A stretch of 64,000 nt of DNA from the NCBI GenBank assembly GCA_963565915.1, contig OY751487.1, forward strand, positions 620,001 through 684,000. The letters are read 5' to 3'. The notes beneath the pieces were generated by a model. That model was not told the origin of the DNA, did no database searches, and saw only the letters and a list, made by a program, of their open reading frames with translations. Positions 42,205-53,215 of this stretch are shown piece by piece; positions within the stretch are counted from its first letter, which is position 1; every line of letters starts with the position of its first letter. Position numbers and translations under genes: made by a program. The stretch is from Entoloma clypeatum. Taxonomy: Eukaryota > Basidiomycota > Agaricomycetes > Agaricales > Entolomataceae.

Positions 42205-45200
42205 AAAAAAGGACACACCAATTCACGTGTCCACCCTTGCTTGTTGTAGCAACGACTGCTGTGTTCATATTCCTGTGTTTTTCTGGTTCGCGCCGCACTG
42301 CTTTTCTTCTGTACTGATACCATCCTGCGTTGTAATCTGAGGCTCAATAATCATTAACCAGTACCGATACTCAGGTGGGAAGCATCGATGTTTGTAGGAC
42401 GTATGTACCCACCGGGACTCGGATGCTAGTAAGCGAGGGATGAGACTCCACCACCACCGGCCCGATGTCCAGTCTGTATAGAGAGAAAAGAGTAAACAGA
42501 ACAAAAATAAAAGCAACAGGCTCTCGGAGAGAGGGAGATTCCAAAGATTTGATAGCAACATTAGAGCGCCGAAGCAGCACGGAATCCCCTAGTAAAAGGC
42601 GAGGGGATTGTCTGCTTGATGCTTCGGCTGTTGCTCAATGTTATTGTGGTATGTTTACCTGCCCCCGACCTGCTTTTTGCTTTTTGTTCAGCCGACGGGG
42701 TTGTGGCTGTGCTTCCAGAAAACTTGGTTGTTGTTGTTGGCCCCATCCTGCAGGCTGCAGATGTACCGGTCAGGGACTTTTCATGTCGCACTTCAACAGG
42801 GTGACTCTTCTTTTTTCGACAGCGGACAGCTAAAATTGTGGCTTTTCATCTTAACCTTTTGACATTCAACGCGTGAAGTTGATGCGCACAGCACAACATG
42901 AACCGTTCGACATGTACGTCCTTTAATTATGCGAACAAGGAAATTCACTCACTTTCCTTAGGGTTAAACCGAACCTCAAAGCTGAATCCATCATCCCGTC
43001 TCGCCCAGCTTTGCGCAACAACGACCCAAACTTCCCTCCTCTGTCGGTTTCCCTCAGGCTGTAACCCAGATACTCTGCCTTAAATGGGCCGAATGACATG
43101 GAATCGCCCCTGGCCAAAAAGCGTTTGTCAGAAAACAGCTCGCCTGGGAGGATATTCTTGATGGACGACCCCAGAACAGTTAGGGAATGTCCACTACGCG
43201 GGGGGATCGCCAGCGCCAGTCATCATACTCGCTAGCAACAGAAATCAAGCAACCCTGGATAGAGCAAACCATATCAATATCATTTGGGAATACTACGAGT
43301 ACCTTGACGTTTAGCCACTGGGATGGTATGAGGTCTACCTCAATTGAAAGTGAGGCAATTTTTATGCCATGCAACGATGCGTCTCTTACCCTAGTCCTCC
43401 GACCACGACCTACACAAACTTCCTCATCTGCGCCAAGTCCCCTGTATCACCATTCAACGACACGTTGCGCACTGTACTTCTTTCTGATCGCATGTACCAC
43501 CTCAATGCTACGCGGTAGCCGTCCCTTACGTGCAGGAAAGATCGAACGAAGGAGAGCTTTCTGGGTTCATCCGGATATGTACTACTAGGGGAGGACGAAG
43601 CTATGGGTATCCTCTTCCTCAATTGGACCGCACTCGGTGATTTTTACCTTAGTCTCCATCCAATGGATTCTGATTACCAGAGGCTCTGACGTTTCTCCCA
43701 ACGTCCGTGATCTAGGTCTCCAACGATAGGTCGCCAAGTTCTCAGTTCTCACAAAATCATCACCATCATCGTAGCTCAGGGACCTCGCTACATAGTTCTT
43801 CATGATAACAGAAGGGTTACTGGTGCTCTTCCAATTACAATCTCACGCCTTCCCTATGTGACGGTGTCCAGTCCTTCTCTTCTGACAAATTCGAAAAATT
43901 ACGTTCGACTGGCGCAATCGACTGATGGTGTGGTAACAAAAAATGTTGAATTCGAAATGGCGCAATGGATATCGAGTCCAAAAGGACCCTCATCAACGCA
44001 TCGTTTCACCTCTCCCCTTCATTTTTACACCCTCTAAATCTCCCACACTCCGCCTCAGCACCGCGTCGCAACAAGCCTCCGCAAACAGGGAATTAACTTG
44101 AATGCCCCTGCCAACCCAACCAATGATCACGAGGACCTACCCGTCCCGGCTCTCAATCTCCGCGACGCAACAACATCGACCTCGTTAAACTTGTCCGCAG
44201 CTCTTTCTCCACACTATTAACTTTCCGGAGAGGGGGATCAACGGCTCTCTTGTCTCTTCATCACGAGACACTGGCATTGATAGTTCACAGCCCATAAGCA
44301 TCACCACATGACCCGTTCCTCTTCCAACCCTCCGTATTTCAACTTTCTCTCATCAGAAACCGAGATGGTTCCTGCATTCGGTCACAGTATACCTTGCTCT
44401 ATTGGGGACCTGACTGGCAAAGTACCGCCGCCACCACCACAACAATGACTCTCGATGGGAGGCTTGCCAAGGCCTCGAAGTTTGTCCTGTCACGGTGTCT
44501 ATCATTAGCGAATGGGAAGCCTCCGCTGCCACCCCATACTTTCGGGGTTTCGGAGAGTGCACTATTTTCGGGGTGAAGATGACAGGGCTATCACAGTAGG
44601 GTATCATCAGACCACAATCCTTTACGATCTGCCTTGGGCTCGCATCCTTTCTACCCTTCATCGTGTATGGACCTGGCAAAAACCAGGGTGCGCTGGGCGT
44701 ACGGGATCCGGGTCAAAGGGAAATAATTCCAAGGCCGCTATCTCTCTAAGGATCCCTTCACATACTCTGGGCTACGACGGGTGTCATACATCCACGAACC
44801 CCTCGTAACTCGCGACAGGCTGACTTGTTCAGATCCCCCTTCAGGTCTGACGTTTGCATCTTACGTTGCACTGCGATCCGTCCAACCACGCTCGTATTCT
44901 TATCCTGAAGGCTTGGTAAAGGAAATACCGCGGTCAGTCGTAAGTTTCATTTCAATCGGACTAGAATATCCATATTGCTGAAGCACAATCGTGGGACACG
45001 TCGTCACCTCTCTGCGATGTGATCACCAGAGCAATGATTTCATGGACAACTAGGAGTCCTCCATCCAGGTCAGGACAGCCCTCTGACCCGCCATGGACAT
45101 GTTTTCCGGCGCCATACAACCGACCACATTGCCCTGGCTCGCGGTTATGCAGGATATGATGATCCGCGGGCCATCAACCGCGATGCTAGTACTCGACCAC

Positions 45201-48200
45201 TGCAACCCCGCTCAGCTTCCACGCTGACAAAAGTCAATGCTGAGAAATGCATCTGTGCAGACTATCGTCGGGGCGTCATTGAAGCCAGTGTACGGCTTTC
45301 TGTGATCAGGCGTGCTTGGCCGAATCGGTTCAATCCGCCCAACTGTTTTGCGACGCTGTTCCTGTTTATTCGTCGGTACTAACCTGGGGCCTCCGAGTCC
45401 TCTAGCCAAGGTGGCGTGCTCCGTCACTAGATCTCTCAGTATTCTCCACATTTCCGCGGTCTGCACAATTCAACCACAACTTTTTCTCGAACACGGCCCC
45501 TGGCACTTCCCCTGTCCATGAACGCCGACTCGGATTGGCAATGTGCGTTCTCGTGTTTTTTTCTACCTGCCATCGACCCCGGTCGCTTCCCTAGTGTGTC
45601 TCTGACCGAGGTCCAACCTATCTTTCCTTTCGGTTTCCGGGGATTCCTTTGGCCAACTCAAAGGGCTACTTACTATTCCACACAACATATCCGCGTCCAC
45701 GGATTTTTTTTACGATTCCAATCATCACACCTCAATTTACTTCGCCTGCACTTGGGGAGTGTATGGCATGATATCGTCCTGAGTAGTTTACCCGGAGTTA
45801 CTGTGCCGGTGTCTGCTTCAAGCCAGGGATCAACCAACCGTGTAGCCTGGACGTTTCGATACGACACTGCGAAAGTTTTGAGCTTCTCCACGAATCCCGA
45901 TACTATCTGATTCTCCGACTGCTGTTACTAGATGCTCTTTCGGTGTGTGGTGCGACCGACGGGGTGGTAAGGGGGCTCAACATAAACCTCTCATCATCAT
46001 CCTGAAGAACTCGAACCTAACGGACCTTGACATCGGCGTCCGGTGCTGATGATGACAGATGATATTGGCTTCCGAGTCTCTCAGTAACAATACTCGCTCA
46101 CCAGATCATTCACACGAAGCATCGTACCCTGCCATTGACAAGAGCTCTGCCAAGCACACAGCACCGCGTATTCGGAACTTACTGGTTGCTATACGTGATG
46201 CGGTATAGACTATATCCAGCTGCTCCGGGTCCACGGTTTCCGCCCCCTTTCCGAACGCGAACTTGAACGCGAACGCTCCAGCCTGCCGGCCGCAAGTGCA
46301 TAACAGTCGAGCGGGCCCTAAACAGATGCCCAGACAGACAGATGCAACGTTCGTCTGATAGTCGAGTTATGGTATCAAACGGATCAATTTCGAATGTTCA
46401 CAGAGCCTCCTTTGGTTCCCCCTTCGACGTTCATCATGGTAAATTTTCGGCTACACTTACCGAGCGTCCCATGTCCCATAGTACAGTAACGGGGCATACC
46501 GCAACCGAGCCGATACCCCCGCCCTTCGGATCCTGCTCAACAATCTGTGCGCGGGATGACGAATACTAGCTATGGACTCGAATCACCGGCGCGTGCCAGT
46601 GGACTCACCAGTCCGCGGAGTTTTTTTTCTCTGATTGAGTTTTTCGCATAACTTGCATGCCATAGGACATATCGTCGCGACCCCTTGTCTTTTCGTCAAC
46701 AAACAAGTACCGGGGGCTCAGCAAAAATTCAGTCATCTGCATACATACGTATGCCGCCGGATCTCTTTCGGCTATCGCGAATCCGAGGTATGTACCTCCC
46801 CCCCCCCCCCCCTGTAAAGTATTGTACCTTGGCATACTACTCAATTGTCGTACTGCTCAGCCCAATATCAAAAAAGTCCGATGTCAGAGTCACGCTCCCG
46901 AATACGAATACGAGCTACTTCCGAGACTCGATTTGATTCAAATTTACAATCACTCACTCAGTGTCATGAGGAGGCTGTCCGCTTCAAACCGGGAGGAAGA
47001 AGAAGAAAGAAGAAAAAAAAAACTTTTTTTGACAAGTTGTCAGATTCCACACTTCATAGTTCCCCGGACAGGTGTCTATTTGGACATGCTGTATCGATAT
47101 CACACATCGTAACGTTGTGGAGAATCGCCTGACGGACAGACGGACGGACACGAATAGCGCGGCTCACTGGCTCGGAGGTCAGGTGGTGGTACTAGTAGGC
47201 GGGGTTGATCGAAGCACTGGCTGGCTTCAAGTTCCAATGCGATCGAATCCTGAACTCGGGCAAGTTGCTCGACGGGTTATCGGGAGATCATTCATCATGC
47301 CAAGCCTCAAGGCTTTATATCTCGTCATACTTACTCTTACATGCATGACGGTATCGGATAACGAATCGTGCGGCCCCCCCTTTGATTAACGCTTTTTGCT
47401 TCACTCAGTCACCCTCGTGTCGATCCATTAACCCTGATTCAGAGATAGTACCCTCACTGGTCGAATTCTTCCCTAACTTGAGCCGTCCGAGGAATCGGCG
47501 ACGTAGTAAGCATGTACTGACTACGAGAACACATGCCATAAGTCACTGGCACTGCGCCCAAGTCAAGAACTCGGCAGATGAATGGTCCAGTTTTGGTCCG
47601 ACACGGCGCGATAGGCGGGTACTTGCTCCAACTGGTATCTTCACTGCACTTGTCATCGAAGTCAATTTCCGTTTCCCTTCCGAACCCTTCTGAGTTTTTT
47701 CTCGCCCGGGTCCCAATTGATCATCATCATCATCGTAGCATCTTTACAGGGTCCAGACTTCGTAAATCGTAATTCCCCTTCACGCGTGATCACAATTCAT
47801 GGTGGGCTCCGGGGGGGGGGAAGGGGTTGAATCATAATTGAACGGGAAGGCCGCAAAGGATCTAGTTCTTCACAGGAACTTTGAAGTATGTACATGTCAA
47901 TCGACGATGCGTTGCGGCCGGCGGTGCCACAGCCTGTGTAGTAATAGATCATGACGGAACCTTGAATTCTTCCAAAAAGCCAAAGCCAAAAAAAAAAAAT
48001 GCAATGTACTAGTACTATAAACTTGACATACATACTTTATCGGCTGCGGAGCATGGGTAGAAAAGTATTTTATCACAATTGCGCACCTTACAGACAAACC
48101 CGGCGGAGAACGGATTCGTAGCCTGAGTACTACGGCGCAGTCCAGGCTCGAATTTTTCGAAGTGGTAGAAGTAGGTAGGGGTGAGTCAAGAACCAAAAGA

Positions 48201-48484
48201 CTCTTTTCGTTTCAGTGATTGTCGCTCAGGCTGAACTTCCTCGGTCCGAAGTAATTATTAATATGACTGTGAGACTCCCGAGTCAGGAGTAGTACTGTAC
48301 GTACGATATGCAAATTTTTTTTGTTTTGATGCGGGAGAGCGCTGAAACATATTTTTTGCCAAGGCAAGGAATGTCGGGTAACAAAACAGACACCCTAGCT
48401 CAGATGATCGCAATTTCAAGTTGCTGTTCTATCAAGGGGGGAGGGGAGAAATAATTAAGACCGTAGCAAGTCCCATGACTATGC
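42205..48484. other. 6.3-kb stretch without recognisable genes
   Basis: Only short, mostly overlapping open frames on both strands; none has domain motifs, a hydrophobic signal plus splice structure, or frame-consistent exons that I could join. Composition is neither AT- nor GC-extreme. Homopolymer runs occur at 46621 (T), 46799 (C), 47011 (A) and 47811 (G). It ends at the DNA transposon. It may contain a non-coding RNA, a decayed repeat or an unrecognised gene. Confidence 0.4.
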
Positions 48485-48486
48485 TA

Positions 48487-48511
48487 TGGTGCGAATCACT
48501 TAGTCACCACC
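48487..48511 (+). repeat. Left terminal inverted repeat
   Basis: TGGTGCGAATCACTTAGTC followed by ACCACC; pairs with 51637-51661 on the opposite strand with a single A/G mismatch. Preceded by TA. Confidence 0.9.
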
Positions 48512-48730
48512 AAAATGTAACAACTGCATAGGAGCTCGCAAATTCCAGCCTTTTTCTTAGTCCTCTTGCCAAAATGCTCTATTCAATGAGAGGCATCGAT
48601 CCCCAAGACAGAATTCCAATAGCGTCAATATTCAGGGAGTTCAAATTTTTGGCACAGATAGATTTGGCCATTACTATATATGGTATATTAGTCATACTCC
48701 TAAAAAGGAAATTTTCGACGCAGAGCCTCG

Positions 48731-51458
48731 CTAAGTGTCAAAGGCCTCAGCAACAGACTCAGGAATACGACGGTGAGACTTGTACTTTGTAGAGCTGAAT
48801 GCCTTAACCTTTAGTTGAGCCTGCCGAGTTTCCAAACCCTCCCTGTATGCATCCATCCACCTGTGCATCCTATGCTCCCATTTCCGGATTGTATCAAGTG
48901 ATACTGATTTGAGTGCGATCGGCATATTGTCCTTGAGAGTGTCAAATGTCATGTCACAGTTCTCTCGAAGATAACGTTTGACGGCACCCCAGAAGAACTC
49001 AATAAAGTTGAGTTCACAGTGGAACTTGGGGAGCACAATACAGAGGTGCCCAGCTGCTTCAATTGTCTCCTGCACAAGTGACTTCTGAGCACGAAAATCA
49101 GGCTGATTACCCAAGATTCGGCGACAACAACATGCAGTTGCACCAGGTTCGCATTTTTTGCACTTGCCACGCAGGCCCTTTGTGTTGAAACCCCTCTCGT
49201 TGAGAACATGTCGAAGTCCTTTGGGTTGATTAGCATATTGTGAGTGTGTTGAGGGAAAGATCATCGGTTGAGAGATCTTCTTGTTATCTTGGATGAACCA
49301 CCCATTTCGCATTCGTGCTTGAGCCCCACCAGGATTCACGTTCATCCGAGATGTGACAAGAGCATCTTCGGCATATGCAGAGTGACCCTGTGAGTTGTCA
49401 ACCATAATTAATGCCTGATAGCCAGGACCGTGAATCTGCTCAAATGCAGGAAGTATTCTTTCAATCAACTGGAAAGGTTATGAGTTTTCTGCATGAATAA
49501 TATGGAACAAAGATACCTGTTTGACGAACAGCTCTCCAGTCCAATATCCATCATAATTCTTTCCATATTCAAGAGTTTGACTCGCTCCTTCAAGCCACCC
49601 CACTGTCGAACAAATGACATCGCTTTGATGGAGTCCGCGGCCCACGCCCTTCTTTCTGAGCATATGTTGGTCCTCGAAGACCCAACTTTTCTTGACAGTA
49701 TCGTGAGCCTGAGCCGTCATCTCGTCCTGAGCCACCAGCACTAATTGCCTTTCCACAAAATTTTCTGGCAATACTTCCTTCTGAACATCCCCGACAACGT
49801 ATCTGACAAGGCGCGGAAAATGTTCCTTCATCGAGGGTAGGAATTCTTCTTGGCGATACTTGACAACATCTGGCCTGTCGTGCCCATCATAATACAGGCC
49901 CTTGTTGAACCCAATATACCGAAAACCTTCCTTTCTCAACCAACGGCGCGCCGTAACAAGTGAGATTCCTTTTGTAACCTTCATTTGAATTCGGGGAAAT
50001 AACTCCAGCTCCATATATTTCTTGAGTCCTGCAGGCATCTCCTTGTTAACGATTTCTTGAAGATATGGTTTTGCCACCTCTGGCAGTAGCTTGCCCTCCG
50101 AGAATGTCTGAAGCTTCACAGGATTCATCACCCACTTGTTTGACCGAACGTACGCTCGCAATTCAGCCCGGATCGCAGGGTCATCAAGAAGGCTGAAGAC
50201 TTTGCTGTGCTGGCCTCTTCTTGATAACGGCAACTCTCTCTTCTGAATCCACAACTTCGTCCAGTCACGAAGACAGCGCCCTCCCCATCTTGGTGCAAAC
50301 CCATGACTCTCGGCAGCTCGCTCTGCTGCTTCAGTCTCAAGGTGGCCACGTTTCACGATCATTCGGAGGAAGCTCTCCATCGCACGAGCTCGATGAGCTT
50401 GTAAGCCTTCAGGTCCAGCGACAAACTCAGTCTTCTTCGACAGGAGAACCTTCTTGATGTCATCCAATGCATTCTCAAAAGCGAGCCTCTTTGCTTCCCG
50501 CTTCTCTTCACGTGCCTTTCGGATTGGGACCTCAAGTCGGCGTCGTTTCAGTGGAGGGGCAACTGGAAGCAAATTTCGGCATGTAGGAAGTGGTTTGGGG
50601 TCCACAGTTTGACTGCCCGCAGTGAGCAGCTGAGCTTCTCCATCTTCGTCATCAGCTTCATTCCCATTTGTCGCCCAGTACAAGTCCTCGTCGGAACTGA
50701 AAGCAGCAAGGTCGGCAGGCGAGTAAGAGTCCAGGCCTGTTTCGCTGGTTTTACTGGTGTTGTCAAAGCCACTTGTGGCAGCAACGGGGGTTGGTGTGCA
50801 AGACTGTGGGGGTGGGGGCCGCGGAATGAAGAATTTTCGCATGAGCACGACATCGGGCTTGTTTCTGGCAAATAAGTGAGTGAATTGTCAAGTGCCAATC
50901 CTTGAATACTAACGAATTCTTTGCTTTTTCACGTTCCTCCTGTTGCGCCCGAGCCTTTTGAGCATGGCGCCGTCGTGTGCGGCTGGAGTGCCCATTGTAT
51001 CCAAGAGACCGGTTTGCTTCAATTTTGTTCCAGTCATTTGCCTCTAATCCAGTAGCCAGCTCGGAATACACATCTTTGACGGGCTCTTCATCATCAGTAC
51101 CACTGGAATCAACCACCACGGCCTTTTTCTTCATCTCTTCGACATCAGCAGCATCAAACTCATCCAGAGACTCCCATCCAGCCACGAAAATGCCCTCAGC
51201 ATCACTCTCATTGTCCTCTTCATCCATGCTGTCCACCATGTTGATCCCACCCATATATCCACAATCTGATTCCGAATTGGGGCTGGCGACCTCGTCGACG
51301 ACATTGAGTGGGGACTCAGGTAATGTGTCGTATTGCACTTCAGGGCTTGCCACAGGTTGTTGACTGTCCTCCCGCTCCTTTCGAGCAGCCGCCCGCACTC
51401 TTAATGCTTCCGCGCGTGCTCGTTCTGCAGCTTCCTTGAGGTATTTTCTTGGTGGCAT
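48731..51458 (-). CDS. DDE transposase, 876 aa, apparently intact
   Basis: Predicted complement(join(48731..49468,49518..50863 region,50914..51458)); splice arithmetic gives exon 2 as 49517..50864 and 876 aa in total with no stop. The N-terminal 180 residues are acidic and low-complexity. Then come a basic helical region and a likely DNA-binding stretch with SLVTARRWLRKEGF. Catalytic candidates are D in LVAQDEMTAQAHD, D in LIMVDNSQGHSAY and E in HCELNFIEFFWG, all in the motif contexts of DDE_3-type transposases. About 130 residues separate the second and third acids, far more than the 34-39 of Tc1/mariner, and include a Cys cluster (CKKCEPGATACCCRR) that could bind zinc. The enzyme should cut and paste the element at TA sites. 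Confidence 0.82.
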
Positions 51459-51636
51459 AGATTGTGTTTATTCCCGCTACCATTTCTTCCATTGTAGTCT
51501 CGAAAATGTAATTTGCGTGATACGAATCTATCTACGCGAGCCCGCTGGCCACCAAATTGTTGCGGGTGCGGTCGTCCCGGGCGACGAGGCCAACACTTGG
51601 TCCGGTCCAGCCCCAAATTGGCCGCTGTCCCAAAGT

Positions 51637-51661
51637 GGTGGTGACTAAGCGATTCGCACCA
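51637..51661 (-). repeat. Right terminal inverted repeat
   Basis: Reverse complement begins TGGTGCGAATCGCTTAGTC, matching the left repeat in 24 of 25 positions. Followed by TA, the other half of the target duplication. Confidence 0.9.
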
Positions 51662-51663
51662 TA

Positions 51664-52476
51664 CTTGCATTTGACCTTTCCCCCCAAATCGAAATATGGA
51701 TCGGGATGGATATCTGCCCACTGAGCGCTGATCTCAAACCTGCTATCTTGACTTCCGCCACTGACGTCACCCTGGCCAGGTCCCCCTCCCCCCTGATGGG
51801 GTGGTTTGACGGAAACAGAATCTCGGTCGAAATTCTTATCATTTCCATCAGGCCGGGATGGTGTTCAATTACCGGGGGGGGGGTCCGATGAAGGGGGGGA
51901 ACGACACACGAGATGGGTATCAATGATATCAAATTAACATTTGCAAAAAAAAAAAAGGTAGAGGAGCCGCAGAGGCTTGCAGGCGTTTTCCAATTGTTTA
52001 AACTTCGGGGGTTGTTACAAGTTTACAACTTTGAAAAGAGTGAAGATAAGTTAATGAGAGACCAAATGGAAGAAATGAATTGCGGTTGCGAACGTGAGGT
52101 TACTTTTACAAATGTGCTGAGTGAGAACGATGGATGGTGGGTGCTTTTGGGAAGGTGTAATTGGAGAGAGAGAGAGACAGAGAGAAAAGGATAGAAGATA
52201 ATGAGTGGAAATATGCGAGGGAATAAGAGTTATAGCAAGTGGGAGCGATATGTTATGTTTAATTGATGAGGGTGGGGTGATGATGGTGTAAATACCGTAA
52301 ACGAGTCGTGGCAGGGGATGAGGGAACGACCGCCGGGGTGCGATCGAGAGTCTATATGCAGAAAGGTGAAGGTGAAAAAATGGTGGTACAAGCCGGATTT
52401 TGGCGTGGAGTTCAGATCTTCCGTACGTTTCGAGTTCGCCGCCACGACGGAGAGGAAGGGAACAACAACCCCCCCA
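51664..52476. other. Intergenic spacer
   Basis: No gene recognised. Contains a G run (51880-51899), an A12-type run near 51945 and the 3' end of the next minus-strand gene. Confidence 0.4.
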
Positions 52477-53160
52477 CTATACATCCAGGCTGACGACGCT
52501 CGACAGCCCGCTCTTAACATACTCCTTCGGCTCTCTACACCGTCCCCCGCGCATAGGTTTCCCAACGGCATGTACCCTGTTCAGCAAGATCCCCGCGACG
52601 AGGCGGGACCGGGCGTTCCGATCCAAGGCAGGCGGCGACGGCGCAGGCTCTAGCTTGATCGTCACCGGCATCTGCATCTGCTGCAGAGACGCCGGGCGGG
52701 TGCTGGCCATGCGGGGGGTGCGGTAGAGCACAGGCGAGCCGGAGCTTGAGGATAAGGGGTTTGAGCCGGACGCTGGGAGGCGGGGCAGGGGGAGAGGAAG
52801 CTCGGCAACATCGACGCTGAAGTCGTCGGAGAAGGGGTCGAATTTCATGTATGTTGTGCTGGCTGGCTGGGCGCGTGGTGATGGTGAGGCGGGTGGGGCA
52901 GCGCGGCGGGCTGAGGTGGGGGCACGGAGGGTGATGGTGTTGCTTCGGCGGCGAGAGTAGTAGGGAGTGTTTGGACCACCGCGCCAGTCGCTGTTGTGGC
53001 TGAGGCCAGGTGGGTATTTGTGCATGTAGCCACCGAGGAGGAGGTTTGCGTGTGCGGAGGAGGAGGATGTTGCGTAGGGCGAAGAGGAGGAGGAGGAGGC
53101 CCAAGAGTGGCCGATGCTGGAGGTGAAGGAGGAGTGGATGGTTCGTGCGTAGTGGGACAT
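52477..53160 (-). CDS. Ser/Pro-rich hypothetical protein
   Basis: 227 aa, single exon. The N-terminal 170 residues are Ser/Pro/Ala-rich and probably disordered (runs such as ASSSSSSPYATSSSS). The C-terminal 45 residues look conserved: RNARSRLVAGILLNRVHAVG, then a basic Cys-containing stretch and EYVKSGLSSVVS, resembling the end of small uncharacterised mushroom proteins. A TATA box on the minus strand (53208-53215) lies about 50 nt before the ATG, supporting the start. No catalytic motif or membrane segment; function unknown. Confidence 0.7.
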   Translation of the reverse strand: MSHYARTIHSSFTSSIGHSWASSSSSSPYATSSSSAHANLLLGGYMHKYPPGLSHNSDWRGGPNTPYYSRRRSNTITLRAPTSARRAAPPASPSPRAQPASTTYMKFDPFSDDFSVDVAELPLPLPRLPASGSNPLSSSSGSPVLYRTPRMASTRPASLQQMQMPVTIKLEPAPSPPALDRNARSRLVAGILLNRVHAVGKPMRGGRCREPKEYVKSGLSSVVSLDV

Positions 53161-53207
53161 GGCTGGTGGCAGAGTAGTTGCTACGGAGGAGTGACCAGGG
53201 CGGTGTG

Positions 53208-53215
53208 TTTATAAA
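53208..53215 (-). promoter_or_regulatory. TATA box of the Ser/Pro-rich gene
   Basis: TTTATAAA, palindromic core, 48 nt upstream of the ATG at 53160 on the minus strand. Confidence 0.6.

Larger units (their letters stand above)
48487..51661 (-). mobile_element. TA-flanked DDE DNA transposon, complete
   Basis: A 3175-bp element bounded by 25-bp terminal inverted repeats (48487-48511 and 51637-51661, one mismatch) and a TA dinucleotide on each side (48485-48486 and 51662-51663). The TA duplication and the IE-FFWG end of the transposase point to the IS630/Tc1/mariner group in a broad sense. It contains one transposase gene reading on the minus strand, apparently intact, so the copy may be active or only recently silenced. 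Confidence 0.88.

Noticed and set aside
46799..46812. C-run and other homopolymers at 46.6-47.8 kb and 51.9 kb
   Set aside because: Simple runs with no surrounding structure; likely slippage tracts and possible assembly-length errors.
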